This document shows positions 18,583-27,877 of a DNA stretch of 64,000 nucleotides, piece by piece. A program made the position numbers and the translations under genes. The DNA is from Rhynchopus sp. YZ270_cl-10 (lineage: Eukaryota > Euglenozoa > Diplonemea > Diplonemida > Diplonemidae). Position 1 is the stretch's first letter; the number at the start of each line of letters is the position of its first letter. The notes beneath the pieces were generated by a model. It had not been told where the DNA came from. It ran no database searches and was given only the letters and a program-made list of their open reading frames with translations. Location of the stretch: contig OZ037871.1 in NCBI GenBank assembly GCA_964035575.1, forward strand, positions 310,001-374,000, written 5' to 3'.

Positions 18583-20460
18583 CTACTGGAAGTTCATGGC
18601 ACGTCTCTTCAGAATAATTCCAGTCAGAATCCTCATAAAGAAGAACATCCCAACCATGATCAGTCCGTACACATGCCAGTCGTCACGGTTGATGGCTGAC
18701 CTGTCGATGAAGAGCACAACGTCACCCTCCTTGTCGTCAGGAACAACGTTTGTGGAGAACTCGGCAATAGTTGACAGAGCCACTCCGTACTTCAGAGGAC
18801 AGATCCACTGCATCCACCTCATCCACACAGGGATCAGCTCGCTCGAAATGAAGAAGCCCGACAGAAGCAGCTGAGGAACGAAAATAGCGGGAAGAATGTT
18901 GACGGCAGTCTCCGCTTTGCTTGTTGCCGCACTGAGCAGAAGTCCTGTTGACGCAGACACAACACCCAGAATGCTGATCGAGAACAGGATGTAGGCAAAG
19001 TTCCCGTTCATCCCGGTCATGAAGTAGAACACGAGCAGCGACATGATCTGCTGCAGGATTGCTGCAGGCACGTCAAGCATCGTCTTCGCAATCAGGTACA
19101 CACTTGACCCGTACGTCCCAGTAGCGTACTCTCTGATGAACGACGCACGTTCAAGTGGGAAGGTCATGACCATAGGCTGTGCTGCCAAGAACATGGCATT
19201 TCCGGCTACAAAGACGATTGCTCCCCAGTGCGACTGGATCGCAATTGCTGCCGAAGCACCATCATCATTAGCATCATCATCACCCCACTCATCACCGACG
19301 TCGAAGAAGATGCATCCAACGATCAGTGACAGGATAACACCCATTCCAAAGCGTGCACCAAGGGTCGGCTTGTCTCTGATCAGTTGTCTGAACTCACGTT
19401 TTGAGAGTTGGCCCAGTTGGGTGAAGATGGACGCCTGCTTCACCTCCGTGGCATCGCCACTTCCGAACACACCCTTGATCTCCTGTCGTGATGCTGGCTG
19501 CTTCTTCGCAATCAGTTTAACATGCATCTCTTCGTCCGTCATCGTCTGAAGACGCAGCAACGCAAAGTCGGCAGGGTTCGATTCCTTGTTCGGCACGAGT
19601 TCTTCTGTCTCGAAGAACTTGAACACGTCGTCCACCTTCCCGTCGTACACAATGTACCCATCACGCAGGAAGAGAACTTCATGGAACATTGCAAACACCT
19701 CAGACGAAGGCTGGTGGATTGTGCACACAATCGTGCACCCAGACTCTGCAAGGGAACGCAGAATCGTCACAAGCTCGCACGCACTCTGCGAGTCAAGACC
19801 AGACGTCGGCTCGTCCAAGAAGATCAGCGACGGGGACGAGATCAGCTCAACAGCAACAGCAGCACGCTTCTTCTCTCCACCAGACAGACCGGGAATCATC
19901 AAAGATCCAATCATCGTGTCTGCACACTTGTCCAGACGCAGGGCAGTGATGGCAGCATTCACGATAACCTCACGTTCCTCAACGGTGTACTCCGGCAGAC
20001 GCAGTGTTGCTGTGAAGTGCAGTGCCTCACGTGGTGTCTGTGTCGCAAACATGGCGTCGTGCTGCATCACGTACGCAAGATCTTTCTGGTACATGTGTGG
20101 CTCAGCCTCAAGACCGTTCAGCACAACCTTCCCTTCTTTGATCTCTCCGTACGGCGCACGTCCTGCAAGCACGTTCATCAGGGTCGTCTTCCCTGCACCT
20201 GATGGACCCATCACCGCAGACAAGGTGCCGGGTTTGAAGTGTCCTGAGCTCTCTTTGATGATCTGCTTTTGCGTCGTTCCACAGATGCCATCCGCAACGG
20301 GCACCTCGAACACAAGGTCTTCCCAGGAGAGCGACATGGACTGTGCATCTTTTACATGAAAGGGCGACTTTGGTGTGCCCGGCACGTTGCTTTGCGAACG
20401 GTTGGCAGCGTCGCTCAGAGAAGCGACGTCGATGGTGATGGGCTCACTCGAGGATGGCAT
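18583..20460 (-). CDS. ABCG-family half-transporter, copy 4
   Basis: A 625-residue ABCG half-transporter; motifs are shifted by one residue from copy 1 (Walker A 85-92). It has the same AVMGPSGAGKTTL as copy 3. The acidic loop after the first membrane segment is longer than in the other copies (GDEWGDDDANDDGAS), which explains most of the extra length. Specific changes: EREVIVNAA, SACELVTILRS, LLRLQTMTDEEMHVKLIAKKQ, SAATSKAETAVNILPAIFVPQ. The N-terminal 68 residues or so match copy 5 except at the last positions, and the upstream 600 bp are nearly identical to those of copy 5, so the 5' halves were duplicated or converted recently. Start MPSSSEP; TAG stop; no introns. Confidence 0.95.
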   Translation of the reverse strand: MPSSSEPITIDVASLSDAANRSQSNVPGTPKSPFHVKDAQSMSLSWEDLVFEVPVADGICGTTQKQIIKESSGHFKPGTLSAVMGPSGAGKTTLMNVLAGRAPYGEIKEGKVVLNGLEAEPHMYQKDLAYVMQHDAMFATQTPREALHFTATLRLPEYTVEEREVIVNAAITALRLDKCADTMIGSLMIPGLSGGEKKRAAVAVELISSPSLIFLDEPTSGLDSQSACELVTILRSLAESGCTIVCTIHQPSSEVFAMFHEVLFLRDGYIVYDGKVDDVFKFFETEELVPNKESNPADFALLRLQTMTDEEMHVKLIAKKQPASRQEIKGVFGSGDATEVKQASIFTQLGQLSKREFRQLIRDKPTLGARFGMGVILSLIVGCIFFDVGDEWGDDDANDDGASAAIAIQSHWGAIVFVAGNAMFLAAQPMVMTFPLERASFIREYATGTYGSSVYLIAKTMLDVPAAILQQIMSLLVFYFMTGMNGNFAYILFSISILGVVSASTGLLLSAATSKAETAVNILPAIFVPQLLLSGFFISSELIPVWMRWMQWICPLKYGVALSTIAEFSTNVVPDDKEGDVVLFIDRSAINRDDWHVYGLIMVGMFFFMRILTGIILKRRAMNFQ

Positions 20461-20515
20461 ATTTATGCAAGTTGTTGTAGTATAATTATCTGTTGTGTGT
20501 GTGAAGAGGATGGGG
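20461..20515 (-). promoter_or_regulatory. Promoter-proximal block of ABCG copy 4
   Basis: Conserved AT-rich core and CAACAG as in copies 1-3 and 5. Confidence 0.5.
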
Positions 20516-21808
20516 CAGAGTGGCGCAAAATGGAATGGAAAATATCTTTCTATTTTGGATTGAAAAAATGCAGTTGGTGAGAGGGGGAAGGTAGTTTCCT
20601 ACTTTCCATAAGGGACATGCGCAGGGAGTGATCTGTTGATGCTTTGTCGCCTGGCTGTCACTTTGGTAGTGTCGTTGAAACAGTGCAGCTGCCTGCATGG
20701 GAGGTGTGTGACGTGAAGTGAGACTTCGCTGCAATTCAATAAACGTAACGACTGGTGAATGATGAAAGAAAAAGAGGGAACTAAGGAGACGTTGAACACA
20801 CCTGTTCACATACAGGAGGAACCATCTTAGTCCACTAAAAATGTATGGATTTGAATTTGCACAACACTTCTACAAACAAACGCGTGCAATGAAGAAAATG
20901 AAGAAAAAGTCAAAACAAACATAATCACAACGAGTCCACAGAACCCATGTACTAAAACATATGTGGGGGGGACAAAATAACCTGAAACAAAAGGACAGAA
21001 CTGCGGTCTCAGAAAGACAACCTCCAATGTGTACAAGCTTCTTTACTGGTAAACCTGTAATAATTCAGTGGAGAAATCCTACGAGAGCCGCGCGAAGTGT
21101 CACCAGGACAACATAAAGTGGGAGGAGTGGGGGAAAATAAGCGCAGAACGAACGTACATGCACCTGAACTGTGTGCGGGTGGGGAACAGAAACATAATGC
21201 CTCCATTCTTCCACACCCGACCGTTCTCGGGCGCAAGAAAGTCGCCTTAACAAAAACAAAGCCAAAAAGAAAACAAAGGAAATACGGTTTAAGATGAGCC
21301 TGTATCATGGACACAAACTACACACAGACTCAACAAAAACTTTAATATGAACAAACGCACTCATGGACACACATGTTAGAAAAGAGAGACGGCCCTCTTT
21401 CCTAAGGTGTAATATTATAACTGGACGTCATCCGACACAGTGTCGATCTCTTGTGCTCGGGAAGGGGGTCATGAGTGCTTTGATTCGAACGACAGTTCGT
21501 AAACAGGAAGGCAAAAACTGTACGCTAAGAAAGAGAAGAGAGTTAGGGATGTTGCTAGCATGGGGTGGGATGCATGGGAGAGGGTTCAATAGAATGGTGG
21601 TCAAAATAGTAAGCAAAAAGCTCCAGGCCTGCCTGACATGGCACGACACGTGGAACTAGCGTAAAACGGACAAAAATAAGGAACGGTTGCATGGCATCCG
21701 AAGACACGTAACAAAACATTATAAACAAGCATAAACAATAAAAAAAGACATCCACATATTACAACCGCGGTGTTGCTCAGTAACGGTTGTGCTGGCATGC
21801 GACGCACT
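20461..21808. other. Intergenic region between ABCG copies 4 and 5
   Basis: No gene seen. The first 370 bp or so (to about 20838) are almost identical to 23675-24052, and parts as far as about 21260 match the region up to about 24400 with indels. It includes the conserved upstream block 2 (20692-20772). From about 21300 to the ABCG copy 5 stop I see no recognisable feature other than short motifs (AGAGTTAGGGATGTTGCTAG) shared with other ABCG downstream flanks. Confidence 0.6.
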
Positions 21809-23674
21809 CTACTGGAAGTTCTGTGCACGTCTCTTCAGCAGAATTCCAGTCAGAACCCTCAAAAAGGTGAAAATACCGAACATAATCGCTCCGTACACGT
21901 ACCAATGGTCACGGTTGATTCCAGTTCTGTCAATCAGAATCGCGACGTCATCAGCCATGTCGTCCGGAATAACATTTGTGGAGAACTCGGCAATGGTGAC
22001 AAGGCTGACTCCGTACTTCAGGGGACAGGCCCACTGCATCCACCTCATCCACACAGGGATCAGGTCGCTTGAAATGAAGAAGCCCGACAGAAGAATCTGG
22101 GGAACGTAAACAGCAGGAAGCAAGTTGACGGCAGTTGCGCCAGAGGTGGTTGCCGCACTGAGCAGAAGTCCTGTTGACGCAGACACAACACCCAGAATGC
22201 TGACGGAGAGAAGGAGGAATGCAAAGTTTCCATTGAGCCCTGTCAAGAGGTAGAACACGAGCAGCGACATGATCTGCTGCAGGATTGCTGCAGGCACGTC
22301 AAGCATCGTCTTCGCAACCAAGTACACTGTGGACCCGTAAGTACCAGCAGCGTACTCTCTGATGAACGACGCACGCTCAAGTGGGAAGGTCATGACCATC
22401 GGCTGTGCGGTCAAGATCATCGTGTTGATGCACACGAACACAATGGCCCCCCAGTGCGACTGGATCGCAATCGTTGTTGAACCCGCGTCACCATCATCAC
22501 CCCACTCGTCTGCCACTTCGAAGAAGATGCATCCGATAATCAGTGCCAGGGCAACACCCATTCCAAAGCGCGCGCGGAGTGTGGGCACATCTCTGATCAG
22601 TTGTCTGAACTCACGTGTTGCGAGTTGGCCCAGTCGTGTGGCAAGGGATGCCTGCTTCACCTCCTTCATATGCTCCTTGCCGAACACACCTTTGATCTCC
22701 TGTCGTGATGTTGGCATCTTCTTTGCAATCAGCTCGTGCATGTCTTCGTCCGTCATCATCTGAAGACGCTGCATCGCAAAGTCGGCAGGGTTCGTTTCCT
22801 TCTTGCAAACGAATTCTTCTGTCTCAAAGTGATCTGTCACTCCATCCACCTTCCCGTCGTACACAACATGCCCATCACGCAGGAAGACAACTTCTTGGAA
22901 CAGCCCAAACACCTCAGACGAAGGTTGGTGGATTGTGCACACAATCGTGCACCCAGACTCTGCAAGGGAACGCAGAATCATCACAAGCTCGTACGCACTC
23001 TGCGAGTCAAGGCCAGACGTCGGCTCGTCCAAGAAGATCAGCGACGGGGACGAGATCAGCTCAACAGCAACAGCAGCACGCTTCTTCTCTCCGCCAGACA
23101 GACCGGGAATCATCACAGACCCAATCATCGTGTCTGCACACTTGTCCAGACGCAGGGCAGTGATGGCAGCATTCACGATGTCCTCACGTTCCTCAACGGT
23201 GTACTCCGGCAGACGCAGTGTTGCTGTGAAGTGCAGTGCCTCACGTGGTGTCTGTGTCGCAAACATGGCGTCGTGCTGCATCACGTACGCAAGATCCTTC
23301 TGGTACATGTGTGGCTCAGCCTCAAGACCGTTCAACACAACCTTCCCTTCTTTGATCTCTCCGTACGGCGCACGTCCTGCAAGCACGTTCATCAGGGACG
23401 TCTTCCCTGCACCTGACGGACCCATCAGTGCAGACAGGGTGCCGGGTTTGAAGTGTCCTGAGCTGTTTTTTATGATCTGCTTTTGCGTCGTTCCACAGAT
23501 GCCATCCGCAACGGGCACCTCGAACACAAGGTCTTCCCAGGAGAGCGACATGGACTGTGCATCTTTTACATGAAAGGGCGACTTTGGTGTGCCCGGCACG
23601 TTGCTTTGCGAACGGTTGGCAGCGTCGCTCAGAGAAGCGACGTCGATGGTGATGGGCTCACTCGAGGATGGCAT
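21809..23674 (-). CDS. ABCG-family half-transporter, copy 5
   Basis: A 621-residue ABCG half-transporter (Walker A 85-92). The N-terminal end equals copy 4, but from GHFKPGTLSALMGPSGAGKTSL onward the ATPase domain is of the copy 2/6 type, so the gene looks mosaic. The membrane half is distinctive: RDVPTLRARFGMGVALALIIG, NTMILTAQPMVMTF, LTGLNGNFAFLLLSVS, TTSGATAVNLLPAVYVPQ, and near the C-terminus NVIPDDMADDVAILIDRTG. The acidic loop is GDDGDAGSTTIAIQ. Intronless, TAG stop. Confidence 0.95.
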   Translation of the reverse strand: MPSSSEPITIDVASLSDAANRSQSNVPGTPKSPFHVKDAQSMSLSWEDLVFEVPVADGICGTTQKQIIKNSSGHFKPGTLSALMGPSGAGKTSLMNVLAGRAPYGEIKEGKVVLNGLEAEPHMYQKDLAYVMQHDAMFATQTPREALHFTATLRLPEYTVEEREDIVNAAITALRLDKCADTMIGSVMIPGLSGGEKKRAAVAVELISSPSLIFLDEPTSGLDSQSAYELVMILRSLAESGCTIVCTIHQPSSEVFGLFQEVVFLRDGHVVYDGKVDGVTDHFETEEFVCKKETNPADFAMQRLQMMTDEDMHELIAKKMPTSRQEIKGVFGKEHMKEVKQASLATRLGQLATREFRQLIRDVPTLRARFGMGVALALIIGCIFFEVADEWGDDGDAGSTTIAIQSHWGAIVFVCINTMILTAQPMVMTFPLERASFIREYAAGTYGSTVYLVAKTMLDVPAAILQQIMSLLVFYLLTGLNGNFAFLLLSVSILGVVSASTGLLLSAATTSGATAVNLLPAVYVPQILLSGFFISSDLIPVWMRWMQWACPLKYGVSLVTIAEFSTNVIPDDMADDVAILIDRTGINRDHWYVYGAIMFGIFTFLRVLTGILLKRRAQNFQ

Positions 23675-23730
23675 ATTTATGCAAGTTGTTGTAGTATAAT
23701 TATCTGTTGTGTGTGTGAAGAGGATGGGGC
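23675..23730 (-). promoter_or_regulatory. Promoter-proximal block of ABCG copy 5
   Basis: Conserved core identical to that of copy 4. Copy 6 and the copies beyond it (7-9) lack this block, so the shared promoter marks only the left part of the array. Confidence 0.5.
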
Positions 23731-24485
23731 AGAGTGGCGCAAAATGGAATGGAAAATATCTTTCTATTTTGGATTGAAAAAATGCAGTTGGTGAGAGGGG
23801 GAAGGTAGTTTCCTACTTTCCATAAGGGACATGCGCAGGGAGTGATCTGTTGATGCTTTGTCGCCTGGCTGTCACTTTGGTAGTGTCGTTGAAACAGTGC
23901 AGCTGCCTGCATGGGAGGTGTGTGACGTGAAGTGAGACTTCGCTGCAATTCAATAAACGTAACGACTGGTGAATGATGAAAGAAAAAGAGGGAACTAAGG
24001 AGACGTTGAACACACCTGTTCACATACAGGAGGAACCATCTTAGTCCACTAAAAATGTATGGATAAAAAAAAAAAGCACACACAATGAGTCCACAGAACC
24101 CATGTACTAAAACATATGTGGGGGGGAAAAAACGACCTGAAACAAAAGGACAAAACTGCGGTCTCAGAAAGACAACCTCCAATGTGTACAAGCTTCTTTA
24201 CTGGTAAACCTGTAATAATTCAGTGGAGAAATCCTACGAGAGCCGCGCGAAGTGTCACCAGGACATAAAATGGGACAGAAAGGGTGAATGGGGGCGGGAC
24301 GCATGCACCTGAACTGTGTGCGGGTGGGGAACAGAAACATAATGTCTCCATTCTTCCACACCCGACCGTTCTCGGGCGCAAGAAAGTCGCCGCAACAACA
24401 AAAGAAAAAATACATAAACAAGAAGAAATTGAGGGAGGCGTGAAAGAGAAAAAAAAAAAAATGAATCTGGGCACACAACCCCGTT

Positions 24486-24600
24486 TGAAAACCTGAAATA
24501 ACACATTTCAGGGGAACAAAAAGCCCCTCGTTGCATTTTTCGGGATCCGCCTGCAGTGGGGTCGATCCCACACTCCACCTTACCACAGTGGGTTGAGACC
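24486..24600. repeat. Partial copy of the 248-bp repeat family (E) with conserved flank
   Basis: TGAAATAACACATTTCAGGG followed by GAACAAAAA also precedes the tandem array at 56696-56735. Then GTTGCATTTTTCGGGATCCGCC and CAGTGGGGTCGAT resemble TTTGCATTTTTGGGCTCCGCCC / CAGCGGTGGGGTCAT of the array. Confidence 0.5.
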
Positions 24601-24944
24601 CTATAGGTTGAAGGAAGGTTACGGGGGAAAAAGGGCGAAGGAAACGAGTGTTTCTCTTCGACGACACGACCCTGTAGTTCTTTTTCGTCTTAGATACTCG
24701 AGTCGAAAAAAAAATTTGTGCGACCCATACTGTAGGCTATGGAACAACAGAACCATTTTTTCCTCCACGAAACGAGAGAAGAACACAGCAAGGCAAAAGA
24801 GATAGGTTTGTAGCTAGGAGGCGGAATAGGGGACGGGTCTTGGGGATAACGACAATCTATACGCAGATAAGTGGTCAAACTACAAGGCGTACTTTGATAT
24901 CGAAACGGATCAGACACACGTCCAAATAGAAAATTGAAAAGATC

Positions 24945-24983
24945 ATAAGATGAACCTAAGCCTCTCGTGCATTGTCACCTTGA
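24945..24983. repeat. Dispersed hairpin repeat family A
   Basis: CCTAAGCCTCTCGTGC then ATTGTCACCTTG; the right stem arm is altered in this copy. Confidence 0.55.
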
Positions 24984-25186
24984 GAAAAAAGGCATAGTAA
25001 ATTGCAGTGTCAGTAAGGATGACCACCCTTCCACGGTGTGAATTGATGACTGAAGTCGCGACTGTAGTACCAAACCAGTCGCCAAAGGGGCAAAAGGATC
25101 AGAAACTACAACGTGAACGACATAGAGTGTAAGTTAGAGATCGTTGCTAGAGAGGGGGGGGCATATGCTTGGCGTGACACAAAATT

Positions 25187-25256
25187 ATGAAAAGAATACA
25201 AAGCCCTCGACAGTGTACCTGAACAAACTCTGCCGTACCAGCAATAATGGATGTAC
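25187..25256. repeat. Dispersed repeat family D, partial
   Basis: AATACAAAGCCCTCGACAGT followed by GTACCTG, and TGGATGTAC at the far end; a degenerate copy of the family found at 39909-40020. Confidence 0.45.
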
Positions 25257-25416
25257 ATAACGTGGAATGGGGCGCCAGACCGAGCACAGACAAAAAAAGG
25301 GGAGAAAAAAATAAAAACTAAGCAACACACAGCAACGTATAATGCAAGGATCGCAGAGTGCGGTGTGTGCAACAAACATCGTCGGTTCAAAACTGCTTCC
25401 CGATATGTGACGCACT

Positions 25417-27282
25417 CTACTGGAAGTTCTCTGCACGTCTCTTCAGCAGAATTCCAGTCAGAACCCTCAAAAACGTGAACATACCAACCATGATAGCCCC
25501 GTAAATGTACCAGGATTCACGGTTGATACCCGACCTATTGATCATCAAGTCAACATCGTGCTCCTTGTCGTCGGGAACAAACTTTGTGGAGAACTCGGCA
25601 ATAGTCGCAAGGCTGACGCCGTACTTCAGAGGACAGATCCACTGCATCCACCTCATCCACACAGGGATCAGCTCGCTCGAAATGAAGAAGCCTGAGAACA
25701 GAATCTGAGGGATGAAAATGCCAGGAAGCATGTTGACAGCTGTCTCAGCCGAGCTTGTTGCCGCACCAAGCAGAAGTCCTGTTGACGCAGACACAACACC
25801 CAGAATGCTGATGGATAGCACAATGAACCCAAAGTTGCTGTTCATCCCTGTCAAGAAGTAGAAGACGGTTAGAGAAAGAGTTTGTTGCAGGATAGCTGTG
25901 GGCACGTCAAGCATCGTCTTCGCAATCAGGTACACCGTCGTGCCGTACGTGCCGGCAGCGTACTCTCTGATGAACGACGCACGTTCAAGTGGGAACGCGA
26001 GGATCATCGGCTGTGCGGTCAAGAACATCGTGTTGATGCACACGAACACAAGTGCTCCCCAGTGCGACTGGATCGCAATCGTTGTTGAAGCATCGTCACC
26101 ATCATCACCCCACTCATCACCAATGCCCAAGAATATGCATCCAATAATCAGTGCCAGGGCAACACCCATTCCAAAGCGTGCACCAAGGGTCGGCTTGTCT
26201 CTGATCAGTTGTCTGAACTCACGTGTTGCAAGTTGGCCCAGTTGTGTGGCAAGAGACGCCTGCTTCACCACCGTGGCATCGCCACTTCCGAACACACCTT
26301 TGATCGCCTGTCGTGATGTTGGCTTCTTCTTTGCAATCAGCTCGTGCATGTCTTCATCCGTCATCGTCTGAAGACGCTGCATCGCAAAGTCGGCAGGGTT
26401 CGTTCTCTCCTTGCAAACGTGCTGGTCTGTCTCAAAGTGAGTCTTCATCTCGTCCACCTTCCCGTCGTACACAACGTATCCATCACGCAGGAAGACCACC
26501 TCTTGGAACAGCGCAAACACCTCAGACGAAGGCTGGTGGATTGTGCACACAATCGTGCACCCAGACTCTGCAAGGGAACGCAGAATCATCACAAGCTCGT
26601 ACGCACTCTGCGAGTCAAGGCCAGACGTAGGCTCGTCCAAGAAGATCAGCGACGGGGACGAGATCAGCTCAACAGCAACAGCAGCACGCTTCTTCTCTCC
26701 ACCAGACAGACCAGGAATCATCACAGACCCAATCATCGTGTCTGCACACTTGTCCAGACGCAGGGCAGTGATGGCAGCATTCACAATGTCCTCACATTCC
26801 TCAACGGTGTACTCCGGCAGACGCAGTGTTGCTGTGAAGTGCAGTGCCTCACGTGGTGTCTGTGTCGCAAACATGGCGTCGTGCTGCATCACGTACGCAA
26901 GATCCTTCTGGTACATGTGTGGCTCAGCCTCAAGACCGTTCAACACAACCTTCCCTTCTTTGATCTCTCCGTACGGCGCACGTCCTGCAAGCACGTTCAT
27001 CAGGGACGTCTTCCCTGCACCTGACGGACCCATCAGTGCCGACAAGGTGCCGGGTTTGAAGTGTCCTGAACTGTTTTTGATGATCTGCTTTGTGGTCTTC
27101 CCACAGATGCCGTCCGCAACGGGCACCTCGAACACAAGGTCTTCCCAGGAGAGCGACATGGCGTGAGCATCCTTCACACGGAAGGGCGACTTTGGTGTGC
27201 TGGGTGCATCGCTTTGGGCGCGGTTCGGAGTTTCGTTTACAGCATCGATGTCGATGGTGATGGGCTCACTTGGGGATGGCAT
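25417..27282 (-). CDS. ABCG-family half-transporter, copy 6
   Basis: A 621-residue ABCG half-transporter with all ATPase motifs. Its tail (DAVNETPNRAQSDAPS) and GKTTKQIIK resemble copy 1. It has EECEDIVNAA, where the other copies have Arg for the Cys. The linker is distinctive (EMKTHFETDQHVCKERTNPADF, SRQAIKGVFGSGDATVVKQAS). The membrane half carries IFLGIGDEWGDDGDDASTT and LTVFYFLTGMNSNFGFIVLS. Start MPSPSEP at 27282; the in-frame upstream methionine would add 23 residues that no paralogue has. The upstream flank is unrelated to the shared promoter of copies 1-5. Confidence 0.95.
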   Translation of the reverse strand: MPSPSEPITIDIDAVNETPNRAQSDAPSTPKSPFRVKDAHAMSLSWEDLVFEVPVADGICGKTTKQIIKNSSGHFKPGTLSALMGPSGAGKTSLMNVLAGRAPYGEIKEGKVVLNGLEAEPHMYQKDLAYVMQHDAMFATQTPREALHFTATLRLPEYTVEECEDIVNAAITALRLDKCADTMIGSVMIPGLSGGEKKRAAVAVELISSPSLIFLDEPTSGLDSQSAYELVMILRSLAESGCTIVCTIHQPSSEVFALFQEVVFLRDGYVVYDGKVDEMKTHFETDQHVCKERTNPADFAMQRLQTMTDEDMHELIAKKKPTSRQAIKGVFGSGDATVVKQASLATQLGQLATREFRQLIRDKPTLGARFGMGVALALIIGCIFLGIGDEWGDDGDDASTTIAIQSHWGALVFVCINTMFLTAQPMILAFPLERASFIREYAAGTYGTTVYLIAKTMLDVPTAILQQTLSLTVFYFLTGMNSNFGFIVLSISILGVVSASTGLLLGAATSSAETAVNMLPGIFIPQILFSGFFISSELIPVWMRWMQWICPLKYGVSLATIAEFSTKFVPDDKEHDVDLMINRSGINRESWYIYGAIMVGMFTFLRVLTGILLKRRAENFQ

Positions 27283-27877
27283 GGTGTGATTTTTTTTTTC
27301 TTTAAACTTAGAGCAAGGCCTGTGTGTTTGGTGTTTGTAGAATGGAGACAAGGTAAAACGGGTAGATCTTCTCTTTATTTAATTTGATATGGGGATTTAC
27401 AACGATTTGCAACGATGTACCACGTAGCGAATGACTAACAGTGGACACACCGTGCACGAATGGATCCTATGTGGCCATTAGTTTTAATAATGGTGACAGG
27501 CAGCAGGCAGCATGGTCGCGAAGTGGACTCACGTCGCGTCGACGGCACATAGGTATCAACACAAAAGAGCATAAAAGGTGATGAAATAGACAGAGAAAGT
27601 AGAAGAAGATGTGCCATGTACAGACTACACCTACAAAAGAAAATTGGTAAAAAGACCGTATGACCGAGTCATGGCCTCGTCCTTACAAACTGAACAATGG
27701 ACGTGCCTAATGGACACACAACGTTTGAGGTGACTACCTCGGGGAGCAAAAAATCCCTTTATATGACAGAAGGCACGTCGAGAAAGCAACTGCAGGGGTA
27801 CAGGAACCTCTGTAAAAATACGTTAGAAAATTGGTGACAGAACTGTGCGTTCGGGCAACCATGGATGTGAAGGGAGA
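27283..27877. other. Intergenic region between ABCG copies 6 and 7
   Basis: 595 bp in which I see no gene, repeat family or shared promoter block. An A-rich tract lies just before the copy 6 start codon. Confidence 0.5.

Larger units (their letters stand above)
23675..25416. other. Intergenic region between ABCG copies 5 and 6
   Basis: No gene seen. The left third duplicates 20461 onward. Around 24486-24600 is a partial copy of the 248-bp repeat family with its flank. A family A repeat lies at 24945-24983 and a family D fragment at 25187-25256. The rest is featureless to me. Confidence 0.6.
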
